From Tenacibaculum sp. 1_MG-2023 (GTDB lineage Bacteria; Bacteroidota; Bacteroidia; Flavobacteriales; Flavobacteriaceae), in assembly GCF_030547425.1 (NCBI RefSeq), contig NZ_JAUORH010000007.1, positions 1 to 64,000 on the forward strand: DNA of 64,000 bases, written 5' to 3'. Of this stretch, positions 26,469 to 35,176 are shown piece by piece (within the stretch, counting starts at the first letter, position 1; the number at the start of each line of letters is the position of its first letter). Below the pieces are notes generated by a model that searched no databases, was not told the DNA's origin, and saw nothing but the letters and a program-made list of their open reading frames with translations. The translations under genes were made by a program, and so were the position numbers.

Positions 26469-27188
26469 ATGAACTATATAAAGCTACTTAATGCGGCTTT
26501 TGAAAAGTTCTATTTTGATGACCGCCTAAATCCTACCCATATCAGTCTGTATATGGCGCTGTTCCAAGAATGGAACAGTAGTCGCTTTGCAGATGAGTTT
26601 TATGTGAACCGTAGAGATTTAATGCGTTGTGCTAAAATAGGCTCAAAATCCACATACCACCGCTGCGTTACGGATTTGGACTCGTGGCTTTACTTATCCT
26701 ATTTCCCATCTAACAATCCCTATAAAGGCAGTAAAATCAAGATGTCCATTATTGGTACAAGTAACGAACCAGATATGGGACGGTACAATCCCACATTAGA
26801 ACAGCTTGCGGAACAGTACTATCCCATACGTGAACCAGTTGTGGGACAGCACCATCCCATAAATGGACAAGTACTGGTATCTAATACAAACAATACTAAA
26901 CAAGAAAACTATATAAAACAGCCAAAAGGCAGGCAGGCGGTTATTGATTTTTTTGAAGAAAATAGTTTTGATGCAGATGAGGGGAAAAAGTTCTTTGAGC
27001 ACTATGAAACTCGGAACTGGCAAACAAGCGATGGGCAAACAATTCGTGATTGGCGAGCTCTAGCCACAAATTGGATGGACAGAACAGAATTATTCGACGA
27101 AAAAAACGAATCAAACAAAAAACAAGCGTCCCAAATCAAGGACAACTTGCGAACCACTAAAAACAAAGATTATGGACAACCCCTCTAA
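26469..27188 (+). CDS. Replication-initiator-like winged-helix protein
   Basis: This 239-residue protein opens with YIKLLNAAFEKFYFDDRLNP and then THISLYMALFQEWNSSRF, SKSTYHRCVTDLDSW, a winged-helix reminiscent of DnaD/RepA-type initiators in Bacteroidota elements. A C-terminal block (about 155-205; VIDFFEENSFDADEGKKFFE, WQTSDGQTIRDWRALATNWM) resembles a DnaD-like helical motif. It overlaps the DnaC-like ATPase gene by 17 bp. I infer that the pair loads a helicase on the excised circle or transferred strand. No name is assigned. Confidence 0.75.
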   Translation: MNYIKLLNAAFEKFYFDDRLNPTHISLYMALFQEWNSSRFADEFYVNRRDLMRCAKIGSKSTYHRCVTDLDSWLYLSYFPSNNPYKGSKIKMSIIGTSNEPDMGRYNPTLEQLAEQYYPIREPVVGQHHPINGQVLVSNTNNTKQENYIKQPKGRQAVIDFFEENSFDADEGKKFFEHYETRNWQTSDGQTIRDWRALATNWMDRTELFDEKNESNKKQASQIKDNLRTTKNKDYGQPL

Positions 27189-27834
27189 AATTACCGAAGG
27201 TGGCGTAGAATATTCGCTAGGAAAATTTGATGGCAAAAGCATATTATACGATTTCCCAAAAATATTAATCTATTTGAATGCCAAAGGAAAACTACTTTTT
27301 GGTGAAAAGTTCAGGATTTATACCGAAGATAGAGATATACTTTTGAAGCTCTGCTCTTACTTCATTAAGGATAAAGATAATTGTGAAAAATATGGAATTG
27401 ATATTGACAAGGGTATTCTACTTTCTGGTCCAGTAGGTTGTGGAAAAACCAGTTTGATGAAACTTTTAAAATATTTAGTTCCGCTGCAACGACCTTATTT
27501 GCTTGCGCCGTGTCGCAATATTGTTTTTGGATTTAATCATTTGGGCTATAAAACCATAGAAGATTATGGCGATAGTAGCTCCATCTGTTTTGATGATTTA
27601 GGCGTAGAACCGATAGGCCGTCATTATGGAAAGGACTGCAATGTTATGGGTGAAATACTTCTTTCTCGATACGAACTTTATCTTAAAACAAAAACAAAAG
27701 TAAAAACCCACGCTACTACCAATTTGAATGCAGAAGAATTAGAAGAACGCTATGGTAATCGGGTTCGTAGCCGAATGCGCGAACTGTTCAATTTGATAGC
27801 TTTTGATACTGGTGTTGAGGATAAGAGAGTTTAA
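27172..27834 (+). CDS. DnaC-like P-loop ATPase (helicase-loader type)
   Basis: This 220-residue AAA+ protein has Walker A SGPVGCGKTSLMKLL (about residues 86-95), Walker B SICFDDLGVEPIG and a sensor-like stretch THATTNLNAEELEERYGNRV, ending RSRMRELFNLIAFD with an arginine-finger-like SRM. This matches DnaC/IstB-type loaders. Overlap with the initiator-like gene suggests a two-gene replication module. A terminator follows at 27934. Confidence 0.85.
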   Translation: MDNPSKITEGGVEYSLGKFDGKSILYDFPKILIYLNAKGKLLFGEKFRIYTEDRDILLKLCSYFIKDKDNCEKYGIDIDKGILLSGPVGCGKTSLMKLLKYLVPLQRPYLLAPCRNIVFGFNHLGYKTIEDYGDSSSICFDDLGVEPIGRHYGKDCNVMGEILLSRYELYLKTKTKVKTHATTNLNAEELEERYGNRVRSRMRELFNLIAFDTGVEDKRV

Positions 27835-28142
27835 TCTTATAAAATCAAGAATCATTTACGGAAATGCGTAAGAAATTATGTTAAATTTTTAATATATTTA
27901 GAAGCGATTACACATAGAATAAAGTTTGACTGAGCTAATGAGTATTCATTGGCTTTTTTGTTTTTTATAAATAGTTTTTAGTAAACTATTGAATATACCA
28001 AATCAGAGGACAACAATATCCCCGAAGTTCAATATAAAGAGGTGTAGAAGAACATATTTGAGATATTCTGAAAGGTAGTCCAGAAGCTTTTGATAAGCGT
28101 AAAAAGAAATATAATTTTTAAAGAAAGAACCTGTAAAAAAAA
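27835..28142. other. Non-coding gap before the Wadjet genes
   Basis: This 308-bp gap holds the terminator at 27934-27966. Its last 130 bp translate in one frame to VEEH-I-stop-DILKGSPEAFDKRKK followed by YNF-stop. This looks like the decayed C-terminus of a protein gene I cannot identify. No clear consensus promoter for the jet operon was found. Confidence 0.4.
27934..27966 (+). terminator. Rho-independent terminator after the replication module
   Basis: GCTAATGA (27934-27941) pairs with TCATTGGC (27946-27953) with one G-U pair and a four-base loop, followed by TTTTTTGTTTTTT. It separates the DnaC-like gene from the Wadjet operon. Confidence 0.7.
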
Positions 28143-29480
28143 TTGAACGAAGAAGAAGAAAAAATATTCAATTTTGAGGAAGAAGCGTCAAAGCCTCAGA
28201 CCTATCGAGCTCTATTTCCTAATGAGCGCGAAGGTATTGTAATTATTCATCTTTATGAAGGTATCGTTAGTGGCAGATACGAAAACAATAGGTTTACAGG
28301 TGAGGATATTCATAGGCTTTTTGAAGCTACTATGACTGCTAACCAAAAAAAAACCACCTATGTAAAATCATATAATAAAGACCGAATAAAAACTCTTCAA
28401 AAGTTTTTCCTGAGTTATGATGAAGAAACTCGTACCTATTCCTTCCAAGAATATGGCCTTAATTTCTGCAAGATTGCCAAAGAAACATTGGAAGGTAGTT
28501 TTAAACCCACTAGAATCAAGATTATATGTTCATCGTTAAAGACACAATTAGATGCAGCCCTAGGTTCGGAAAAGGCCTTGAAAAATTGGTTTGAAATACA
28601 TTTTGAACATTATCATCCCACGCTAAAAAAACATATTGACTTTCTGGACCGGCAAATAGACGAGGCAGTGACCAAATTAAGAAAAGACACACTCGCACAA
28701 CATCTTAAACCATTACAGCTTCTTCGCAATGTAAGTGATGACTTAAAAGAAGTCCAAAAGAAAAATGAAGACCTAAGAAATGCATTTACCGAAACCAATG
28801 CTATAAGCTTAATGTTGACGGAAATTGATTCTGAAAACAGGGAAATCCTAAACCTTATTGAATCTAAGGTTCATTTTTTTGATGGTGTTCAAAGCAGGTT
28901 ACGAAGCACTGACAGAAGACTTGATAAAATTCAACCAAAAATAAAACAGTTATTCGCAGCATTCCGCAATCCAGAATATAGCGCACAGACCGATAGATTT
29001 ATTCGATTTTTACTTAAATATGCAACACTTGAAAGAGTATCAAACGATAAGCAAGTAATCTTCCCGAAAGAAATACCGGAAGTTCTTTTGAAATTCAAAA
29101 GACCAAAATACATACTCTTTGATAGAGATAAAGATTTGTTTCCTACCCGTTCAAAACCAAGAAAGACGTATGAGCCAGACCTTGGTGCGGAAAAAGAAAA
29201 TCAGGCCATCTTAGATAAAGCCTTTGACGATTATGAAACTATAGAAGACTGGGTGAATCTCATACTGGCAGAATTAAGGAAGAGCAAGCAGGTTAATTTA
29301 TCAGAAATCTATTTTAGAATACTCGAAGAATCTGCAGATTTTTCGATAGCAACGAAAACATTTTTTAGCGTAATAGACTTATGCTACTCAAAAGAACAAT
29401 ATAATATCAAGATTGATAAAACCAATCTTATAAAAAAAGAAGGACTCATATTATGGAACACGATAGCAACGGAAAATTAG
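28143..29480 (+). CDS. jetA: Wadjet JetA-like subunit (DUF3375-type)
   Basis: This 445-residue protein corresponds to the kleisin-like JetA (MukF-like) subunit of Wadjet, which joins the SMC-like JetC arms. It is rich in helices, with a coiled coil near 180-260 (KHIDFLDRQIDEAVTKLRKD, DLKEVQKKNEDLRNAFTE) and winged-helix-like ends. The only usable start is TTG at 28143: a stop is 9 bp upstream and the next Met is about 60 residues in. The gene overlaps jetB by 28 bp. The call leans on the four-gene context, since JetA is poorly conserved; the Wadjet subtype is not resolved. Confidence 0.82.
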   Translation: MNEEEEKIFNFEEEASKPQTYRALFPNEREGIVIIHLYEGIVSGRYENNRFTGEDIHRLFEATMTANQKKTTYVKSYNKDRIKTLQKFFLSYDEETRTYSFQEYGLNFCKIAKETLEGSFKPTRIKIICSSLKTQLDAALGSEKALKNWFEIHFEHYHPTLKKHIDFLDRQIDEAVTKLRKDTLAQHLKPLQLLRNVSDDLKEVQKKNEDLRNAFTETNAISLMLTEIDSENREILNLIESKVHFFDGVQSRLRSTDRRLDKIQPKIKQLFAAFRNPEYSAQTDRFIRFLLKYATLERVSNDKQVIFPKEIPEVLLKFKRPKYILFDRDKDLFPTRSKPRKTYEPDLGAEKENQAILDKAFDDYETIEDWVNLILAELRKSKQVNLSEIYFRILEESADFSIATKTFFSVIDLCYSKEQYNIKIDKTNLIKKEGLILWNTIATEN

Positions 29481-30103
29481 ATTTTTTAAGGTTTCAAATA
29501 GCTCCAGACGCTCAAACCTATTTTGGCGAGGTGGATTATTTCTTAAAGGATGGTATCCACATACAAGAATATGGTGACCAAATACCTTACTACAGGTTTT
29601 TAAAAAAACATAAATCCCATCTAGAACAGTATTATCCGTATTTCTACGGTATACATTTAAAGGAAGAAAATCTTGAAGCAGATTCCTATTTCTTTTTAGA
29701 CTTTAATACAACTAGTCGTGGAAAGATTCCTTGGACATACAGAGACACCCTAAAGAATGAATATGCAATTATCGGGATTATTACTTATAAGATAATTTTT
29801 TACGAAGGGAATTTAGAGTTAAATAGTATATCAAAACTGCAAGAAATGATTCGTAATGATTATGAAGAATACAAAGAAGGTCTTATTCGCCTGCTGGCGC
29901 AGTCGAGTGGTGATGTTAAAATTGATGATGATGACGAACGGATAGATGCTGTTGTCCTAAACGCTTTGAAAAACTTCAAACGTTTGGGTTGGATGGATTT
30001 AGACCAAGACTATTTTGAACCCAGGACATCATTTAACCGTATCAACTCAGTTTATGAAAAACAGATTAAAGATATAGATAACATTATTGCCAGCTATCAA
30101 TGA
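29453..30103 (+). CDS. jetB: Wadjet JetB-like subunit (DUF4194-type)
   Basis: This 216-residue protein matches the size and place of JetB, the KITE/MukE-like winged-helix subunit of Wadjet. Visible features are YGDQIPYYRFLKKHKSHLEQ, an acidic-basic helical middle and the DUF4194-like end VVLNALKNFKRLGWMDLDQD followed by YFEPRTSFNRI. It starts inside jetA and its stop overlaps the jetC start (ATGA). It should bind JetA and control the complex on DNA. Confidence 0.85.
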   Translation: MEHDSNGKLDFLRFQIAPDAQTYFGEVDYFLKDGIHIQEYGDQIPYYRFLKKHKSHLEQYYPYFYGIHLKEENLEADSYFFLDFNTTSRGKIPWTYRDTLKNEYAIIGIITYKIIFYEGNLELNSISKLQEMIRNDYEEYKEGLIRLLAQSSGDVKIDDDDERIDAVVLNALKNFKRLGWMDLDQDYFEPRTSFNRINSVYEKQIKDIDNIIASYQ

Positions 30104-33100
30104 AAGATTTCCCAAGAATACATAGTATAGGCACTGTAAACATTATTCATCATCAAAATTTTGATTATGAGTTACATCCATTTAGAACAGATTTTACTGG
30201 CGATAGTGGCGTAGGTAAAAGCATACTTACCGACCTTCTACAATTAATAATCATAGGCTCTACAGAATACGAATCTTCTACTAATAGTCAAGACGACAGA
30301 CCGTTCAATACTTTAGTTATAGAGACAAGTGAAAAGGGTGATTATGGGTATGCTTATATTAATGTTGAAGTTGAAAAAGAGGAATACCTACTTATAGGTT
30401 GCTACATCGAGAGAAATTCAAAACAGAGTCAAGCATTTATTGTACAATCCGGATTAGACTTTAACCAGAATACTTTTGAAACTCTTCAAAAACCATTTAC
30501 AGTTGATGATTTTGTTCAGGATGATACACTGTTGACGTTGGTAGATTTTGATGCAAAGCTGAATCATTCCGACCATTTTGGCTGTCATATATACCAATAT
30601 TTTAGAGATTACCACGAGGCACTACTAAACAACAACCTTCTTCCGATAGATATTGCCAACAGTAAAAGTGCCCTAAAAGATTATGCTAAAATCTTGCAAG
30701 CATTTTCTAGGAAAGGAATTTCTGTAAAGGGTGACGTGAAGCTACAAGAGTTTTTATTCGGAAAAGAGAGAAACCAAATATTCTATAATAAATATTTAGA
30801 TACGGTAAAGCAATTTGAAGATTCTGTAGCGATGCACCGTACCAACAAAAAAGACATTGATATTCTTACTTCCAAGAGCGATAGTATAAAATTGCTATAT
30901 GAGCTAAAAAAGAAGAAAGACGCTTCTCAAAGAGAATTTATAGAGGTGAACTGGAACTATCAAAAAATAGTACTAAAAGCCAAGACTAAGGCTATCAAAA
31001 AATTAATTAATGACCACCTCTTAGCAAGAACGGCTATTGAAACACTCGATGAACTTAAAGATGAAAAACTTACTGAAACGAATAAAAAAAGTATTGAGTT
31101 ACAGCCAAAACTGGATATTGCTAGAAAAGAAAGTGATGGACTTGGTGAGCGTTTAAATCGGGTGATTAATTGCCAGATTGTAAAAGATAAATTGAGCTTA
31201 AAATCCAACAAGCAATTATCAAATGTAGTTTTGGAATATCTCAACCGTCAGGAATTAGATAATGCCTTACAACAACTAAAATCTGCATTAGAAAATGCAG
31301 GGTTGTACACAGCCTTTGAGAAACTAGATTTCAATAAAGGAATTCAGACTGTTGTAGATAAGCAAAATGCTGAAATTAGCAACTTAGAGCATAAACTTTC
31401 CCTTTCAAAAGAATTGGTGAAGTTTAATGACTTTGATAATCCAGACACTTTATCCCATTGGATTTTAAAGAGGAACAAATCCTGTTCCCCAGACGAGGAA
31501 AGCGTATTACGACATTTTCATAATTTAAAAACTGTAGTACCTGATTTTCCAGAAGCGGGAACCAAATATATACCCGAACCGCAAAACCTAATATTAAAAC
31601 TAAAAGAAAAGCAACACACAAAGGATGATAACGGCTTTTGGCTGAACCTTTCCGGACTAAGCATTTATATAGAATATGTAGAACAGCAAATTTTTGACAC
31701 TAATGATAATTCAAGAATCAAAGAACTATTATCTGAATCAAAAAAAGCAGTTGAAGCAGAGGTTAAACGGATTAAAGAAGATATTTTAGAGCTTAAAGAG
31801 CTTCAATCTTTCTTACTATATGAAGTGCCAAATATTCCTAAAGCTATACCATCTTGGATAGCTAAAAGTGAAAAGCGTCTTTCTAAGGATGTAGAAGGCG
31901 CCATCTCAAAAATTGCACAAGAAAACCTTGAGCAAATACTCAAGGATTTGGAAAATGAAAAGCAACTGAGACAACAACATACATCGGTCAACGAGACTAA
32001 AAGTGAGCTAGAAAATTCGCTATCGATTTTAGACAGTATAGAGCGGCAATTGCCTACTATAGAAACTGTGATAATTGAACCTTTAAGTAAAAAAATTGAA
32101 AAATTAATAGAAGATTTAGAAATCTCGCAAAAGCAAAAAAGTTTGAAGTTCTCTTTTAAACAAGATTTATATGCTGTGGAATATCAGCAAGAATATCTCA
32201 AACAAAAAGAGATTTTAAATGGTATAGCAGAGCTAGATATTCTTTTGGAATCTAAAGTAAGTGCGGAAAACAAAATTCTAGAAATTGAGAATACATTTTC
32301 AGATTGGCGGCCTGAGTTCAACAGTATCAATATCGAAGAAACAGATTTTGAGAATTCTAGTCGTAAATACCAAAATGATTCAGACGCCTATTCAAAACAA
32401 TTTGACGGCATTTTAATTGGATACCAACTCACAGATAAATCGGAACAATTTAAAGATGACAAGAATTTTATGGAATTGGTTCGACTATTACTACCACATC
32501 AGCTATTCAAGGAAATCTCATTTGACGAAGCGGCAGTAATTCCAAAAATCATAGAACGCCTTGATGAAATCAACGAATCAAACGCCAGACTAAATCAAAA
32601 TAAGCTTATAAGCATCAGAGACCTATTACAAGACCTTCAAGGGGCAATTAACAAGCAAGTATCACATAGCAAAAAAATGAATAGCTTTTTTAAGAAAGAC
32701 TATATGGCAATTACTGGTGACAACACAGCATCTTTAAAAGCAGAGTTACGCAAGGATATTTCTTTACAATGGATAAGTGCTTTTCTCATCAATCTTGGTA
32801 AGCTAGATTTTGGCTTATTTGACAGAGATAATAGCCTAACGTCAAAGCTGCAGGATTCCCCAACAATTGAAGAAAAAATTCTGTTGGCTTACAAAGAACA
32901 TAGTACAACACCATTACCCAACGTAACTATTAGACAACTGCTCAACCCTTTTTCATATTACACGCTAAATTATGAACTTGTAACTAAAAGTGGTAAAAAA
33001 AATTCTGGAAGTACAGGACAGACCTATTCCTCAATAGCACTATTGTGTATCGCAAAACTCTCGTTGATTAAAGACGGAAAAGTGAACAAAAATCCTGGAC

Positions 33101-33312
33101 TACGTTTCTTAAGTATAGATGAAGCAGAAGGCATTGGTTCAAACTTTGATATGTTAAGAGAATTAGCAGAAGAATTCGATTATCAGGTCATATCACTTGG
33201 CATCAACCCAAATAAGTTAAACCGAAAAAATCAGTACATCTATAGGCTTTCAAAAAGAAAAGACCTAGAAAGGATTAACCACCATCCTTCAGTAATATTT
33301 TGTGAACTTTAA
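30100..33312 (+). CDS. jetC: Wadjet JetC-like SMC/MukB-type ATPase
   Basis: This 1070-residue SMC-like ATPase would extrude DNA loops to detect small circular DNA. Walker A is GDSGVGKS (residues 34-41). Long coiled coils run about 230-420 and 540-760, with a hinge-like stretch between. The C-terminal head has the signature GSTGQTYSS (970-978) and Walker B FLSIDEAEG with Asp1007 and Glu1008. Domain order matches JetC/MukB. It overlaps jetB by 4 bp and jetD follows at 5 bp. No defects are seen in the ATPase motifs. Confidence 0.92.
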   Translation: MKDFPRIHSIGTVNIIHHQNFDYELHPFRTDFTGDSGVGKSILTDLLQLIIIGSTEYESSTNSQDDRPFNTLVIETSEKGDYGYAYINVEVEKEEYLLIGCYIERNSKQSQAFIVQSGLDFNQNTFETLQKPFTVDDFVQDDTLLTLVDFDAKLNHSDHFGCHIYQYFRDYHEALLNNNLLPIDIANSKSALKDYAKILQAFSRKGISVKGDVKLQEFLFGKERNQIFYNKYLDTVKQFEDSVAMHRTNKKDIDILTSKSDSIKLLYELKKKKDASQREFIEVNWNYQKIVLKAKTKAIKKLINDHLLARTAIETLDELKDEKLTETNKKSIELQPKLDIARKESDGLGERLNRVINCQIVKDKLSLKSNKQLSNVVLEYLNRQELDNALQQLKSALENAGLYTAFEKLDFNKGIQTVVDKQNAEISNLEHKLSLSKELVKFNDFDNPDTLSHWILKRNKSCSPDEESVLRHFHNLKTVVPDFPEAGTKYIPEPQNLILKLKEKQHTKDDNGFWLNLSGLSIYIEYVEQQIFDTNDNSRIKELLSESKKAVEAEVKRIKEDILELKELQSFLLYEVPNIPKAIPSWIAKSEKRLSKDVEGAISKIAQENLEQILKDLENEKQLRQQHTSVNETKSELENSLSILDSIERQLPTIETVIIEPLSKKIEKLIEDLEISQKQKSLKFSFKQDLYAVEYQQEYLKQKEILNGIAELDILLESKVSAENKILEIENTFSDWRPEFNSINIEETDFENSSRKYQNDSDAYSKQFDGILIGYQLTDKSEQFKDDKNFMELVRLLLPHQLFKEISFDEAAVIPKIIERLDEINESNARLNQNKLISIRDLLQDLQGAINKQVSHSKKMNSFFKKDYMAITGDNTASLKAELRKDISLQWISAFLINLGKLDFGLFDRDNSLTSKLQDSPTIEEKILLAYKEHSTTPLPNVTIRQLLNPFSYYTLNYELVTKSGKKNSGSTGQTYSSIALLCIAKLSLIKDGKVNKNPGLRFLSIDEAEGIGSNFDMLRELAEEFDYQVISLGINPNKLNRKNQYIYRLSKRKDLERINHHPSVIFCEL

Positions 33313-33316
33313 TTCT

Positions 33317-34264
33317 ATGAGAAAAGAAATAACTTGGCGACAACTTAAAGGACTACACCAGCTTTACGAAGGCAAAAGCACTCGCATTAAACTTATGAGC
33401 AACGTATTCGTAAAAAAGGTTCTACATAAAAATCGTCATCTACTAAAGCATAAGGATGGTAGTCAAGACATCATTGTGAAAAATGAAGGTTTTAACGAGT
33501 ATTTTAAAGAGAACCTACTTGACCAATACGAATACTACGCTGAATTTTTTGAGAATGCGGGCATCGAAATTTCAGCAAAAAGAACCTATTCACAAGACAT
33601 TTTAGAGACTCTTATTCTAATTCATAAAAACAGAAAAACGCTTAGAAAAAACCTGTCGACACCTCATATATTTTCAAGTAACTTTTTTAAAGATAAAGAC
33701 TCTAAATTCCTTGATAGCAAACCACGATTAAAAGATGATATTCTCACGATATTAGGTGTAGAGAAGTTTCCTAGAGAATCCCCAAAAGACCAACAATATA
33801 GGTTGGTAGTAGATTGTCTAGACCCAAAATATATTTTGCTTTGTGAGAATATAGACTTTTTAAAAGACCCGTTTGAATTTAGAAAAAACCATATTGAGCT
33901 CTGGTATCTTGGTGGTAATAATACAAAGAAGTTATACGAAGTTCCTGTAGATAAGATTAGGTTTCCTATGTATTATGTTTGCGATTGGGATTTTCACGGG
34001 TTGGACACCTATTCCCGTATAAAAAAAATTATAACTGAAAAAGACAAAAACATAACTCTAATTATTCCACCTAGTCCATTATTAAAACCAATTAAGTCTG
34101 GTAAGCACGACAGTAAGTGGAAAGAGGGATTGTTGTCTAAGTTGGATGCAGATGCCTTTACTGAAGAAGAAACGCAATTAATAGACCAGCTCATCGAGAA
34201 AAATAAATGGATAGAAGAACAAACCATCAGTCCAATCTCATTAATAATAAATGCAGATACATAG
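33317..34264 (+). CDS. jetD: Wadjet JetD-like TOPRIM nuclease
   Basis: This protein is 315 residues from the ATG at 33317 (a GTG at 33302 would overlap jetC). JetD has a DUF3322-like N-terminal half and a topoisomerase VI-like TOPRIM domain that cuts the trapped plasmid. The TOPRIM acids are visible: Glu177 in LLCENIDFLK, and Asp223 and Asp225 in CDWDFHGLDTYSRIK. The gene is the last of the operon. It is somewhat shorter than JetD proteins of about 380-400 residues, with the shortening apparently in the N-terminal half. Confidence 0.9.
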   Translation: MRKEITWRQLKGLHQLYEGKSTRIKLMSNVFVKKVLHKNRHLLKHKDGSQDIIVKNEGFNEYFKENLLDQYEYYAEFFENAGIEISAKRTYSQDILETLILIHKNRKTLRKNLSTPHIFSSNFFKDKDSKFLDSKPRLKDDILTILGVEKFPRESPKDQQYRLVVDCLDPKYILLCENIDFLKDPFEFRKNHIELWYLGGNNTKKLYEVPVDKIRFPMYYVCDWDFHGLDTYSRIKKIITEKDKNITLIIPPSPLLKPIKSGKHDSKWKEGLLSKLDADAFTEEETQLIDQLIEKNKWIEEQTISPISLIINADT

Positions 34265-34380
34265 TGAATTACAATCTGCGCTCATAATTTTCTGGACTTA
34301 CCTATCAGCTTTAACTCTTTTATAAAAGTGCTTGCGGTAAGAGGAAATAAAATAGACATTCAATTGTTTACATTTTAGGT

Positions 34381-35175
34381 TTACTTGCCTAATTTCAAAA
34401 TCCGGAACGCACCTTGAATGACCAAAATAAATACGATTGTTCCGATAATCAAATCAGGCTTATTAGAATTTAGCCAATTGACCAAAACTCCTGCGGTTAT
34501 AACTCCTAAGTTGATAATTACATCATTAGAAGTGAAAATCATACTCGCTTTCATATGTGCCTCTTCTTTACTTTTTGACCTTTGTAAAATGTATAGGCAT
34601 AGGCCATTCGCAATAAGCGCAAAAATTGAAACGATAATCATTGTCGAAAAATCGGGAAGCCTATCGGCTCCAGAGAATCTTCTCAATACTTCCACAAATC
34701 CGATAATCGCAAGTATTATTTGAAAATAGCCAGCAATTTTGGCTATCCGTTTTTTCCGTATCAACGTTCCACCAACCGCAAACAAGCTAATTCCATAAAC
34801 AAAACTGTCCGCAAGCATATCCAAACTATCGGCTACCAATCCCATTGATTTTGAAATTAGTCCTGTCGTCATTTCGATTATGAAGAAGGCGAAATTGATT
34901 ACAAGTACAATCCAAAGTAGCCTTTTTTGGTTTGTATTTTCGTTAAATTCAGATTGGTCGGTTTGTTCTGTTGAAATTTTCTTTCCGTTTAATTTCAATT
35001 CGTCAATCGACCTTTCAATTTGGTCTGCCTGTCCGTCGTGAAAAACGGTCAGTATTCGGTTGGCGATGTCGAAATCAAGATTTTTAATTTCTGAAATTCC
35101 GTCCAGTTTCATTCGGATTAGGTTTTCCTCGGAAGGACAATCCATCTTGCTAATTTCAAATACCGTTTTGTTCAT
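34381..35175 (-). CDS. Cation diffusion facilitator with N-terminal HMA-like domain
   Basis: This protein is 264 residues from the ATG at 35175, which is two bases after the TonB-receptor stop; an upstream ATG at 35199 would overlap it. The first 65 residues form an HMA-like fold with KMDCPSEE, where the second metal Cys is missing. Six helices follow. TM2 has ADSLDMLADS, the D-x3-D metal site. In TM5, FTSNDVIIN keeps the Asp but lacks the usual His four residues earlier. The family exports zinc, cadmium or cobalt by proton exchange. It is the last gene of the mercury-type operon. Confidence 0.85.
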   Translation of the reverse strand: MNKTVFEISKMDCPSEENLIRMKLDGISEIKNLDFDIANRILTVFHDGQADQIERSIDELKLNGKKISTEQTDQSEFNENTNQKRLLWIVLVINFAFFIIEMTTGLISKSMGLVADSLDMLADSFVYGISLFAVGGTLIRKKRIAKIAGYFQIILAIIGFVEVLRRFSGADRLPDFSTMIIVSIFALIANGLCLYILQRSKSKEEAHMKASMIFTSNDVIINLGVITAGVLVNWLNSNKPDLIIGTIVFILVIQGAFRILKLGK

Positions 35176-35176
35176 T

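Noticed and set aside
28143..34264. Chromosomal MukBEF condensin in place of Wadjet
   Set aside because: The fourth gene with TOPRIM acids (Glu177, Asp223, Asp225) and location on an ICE fit JetABCD, not MukBEF.
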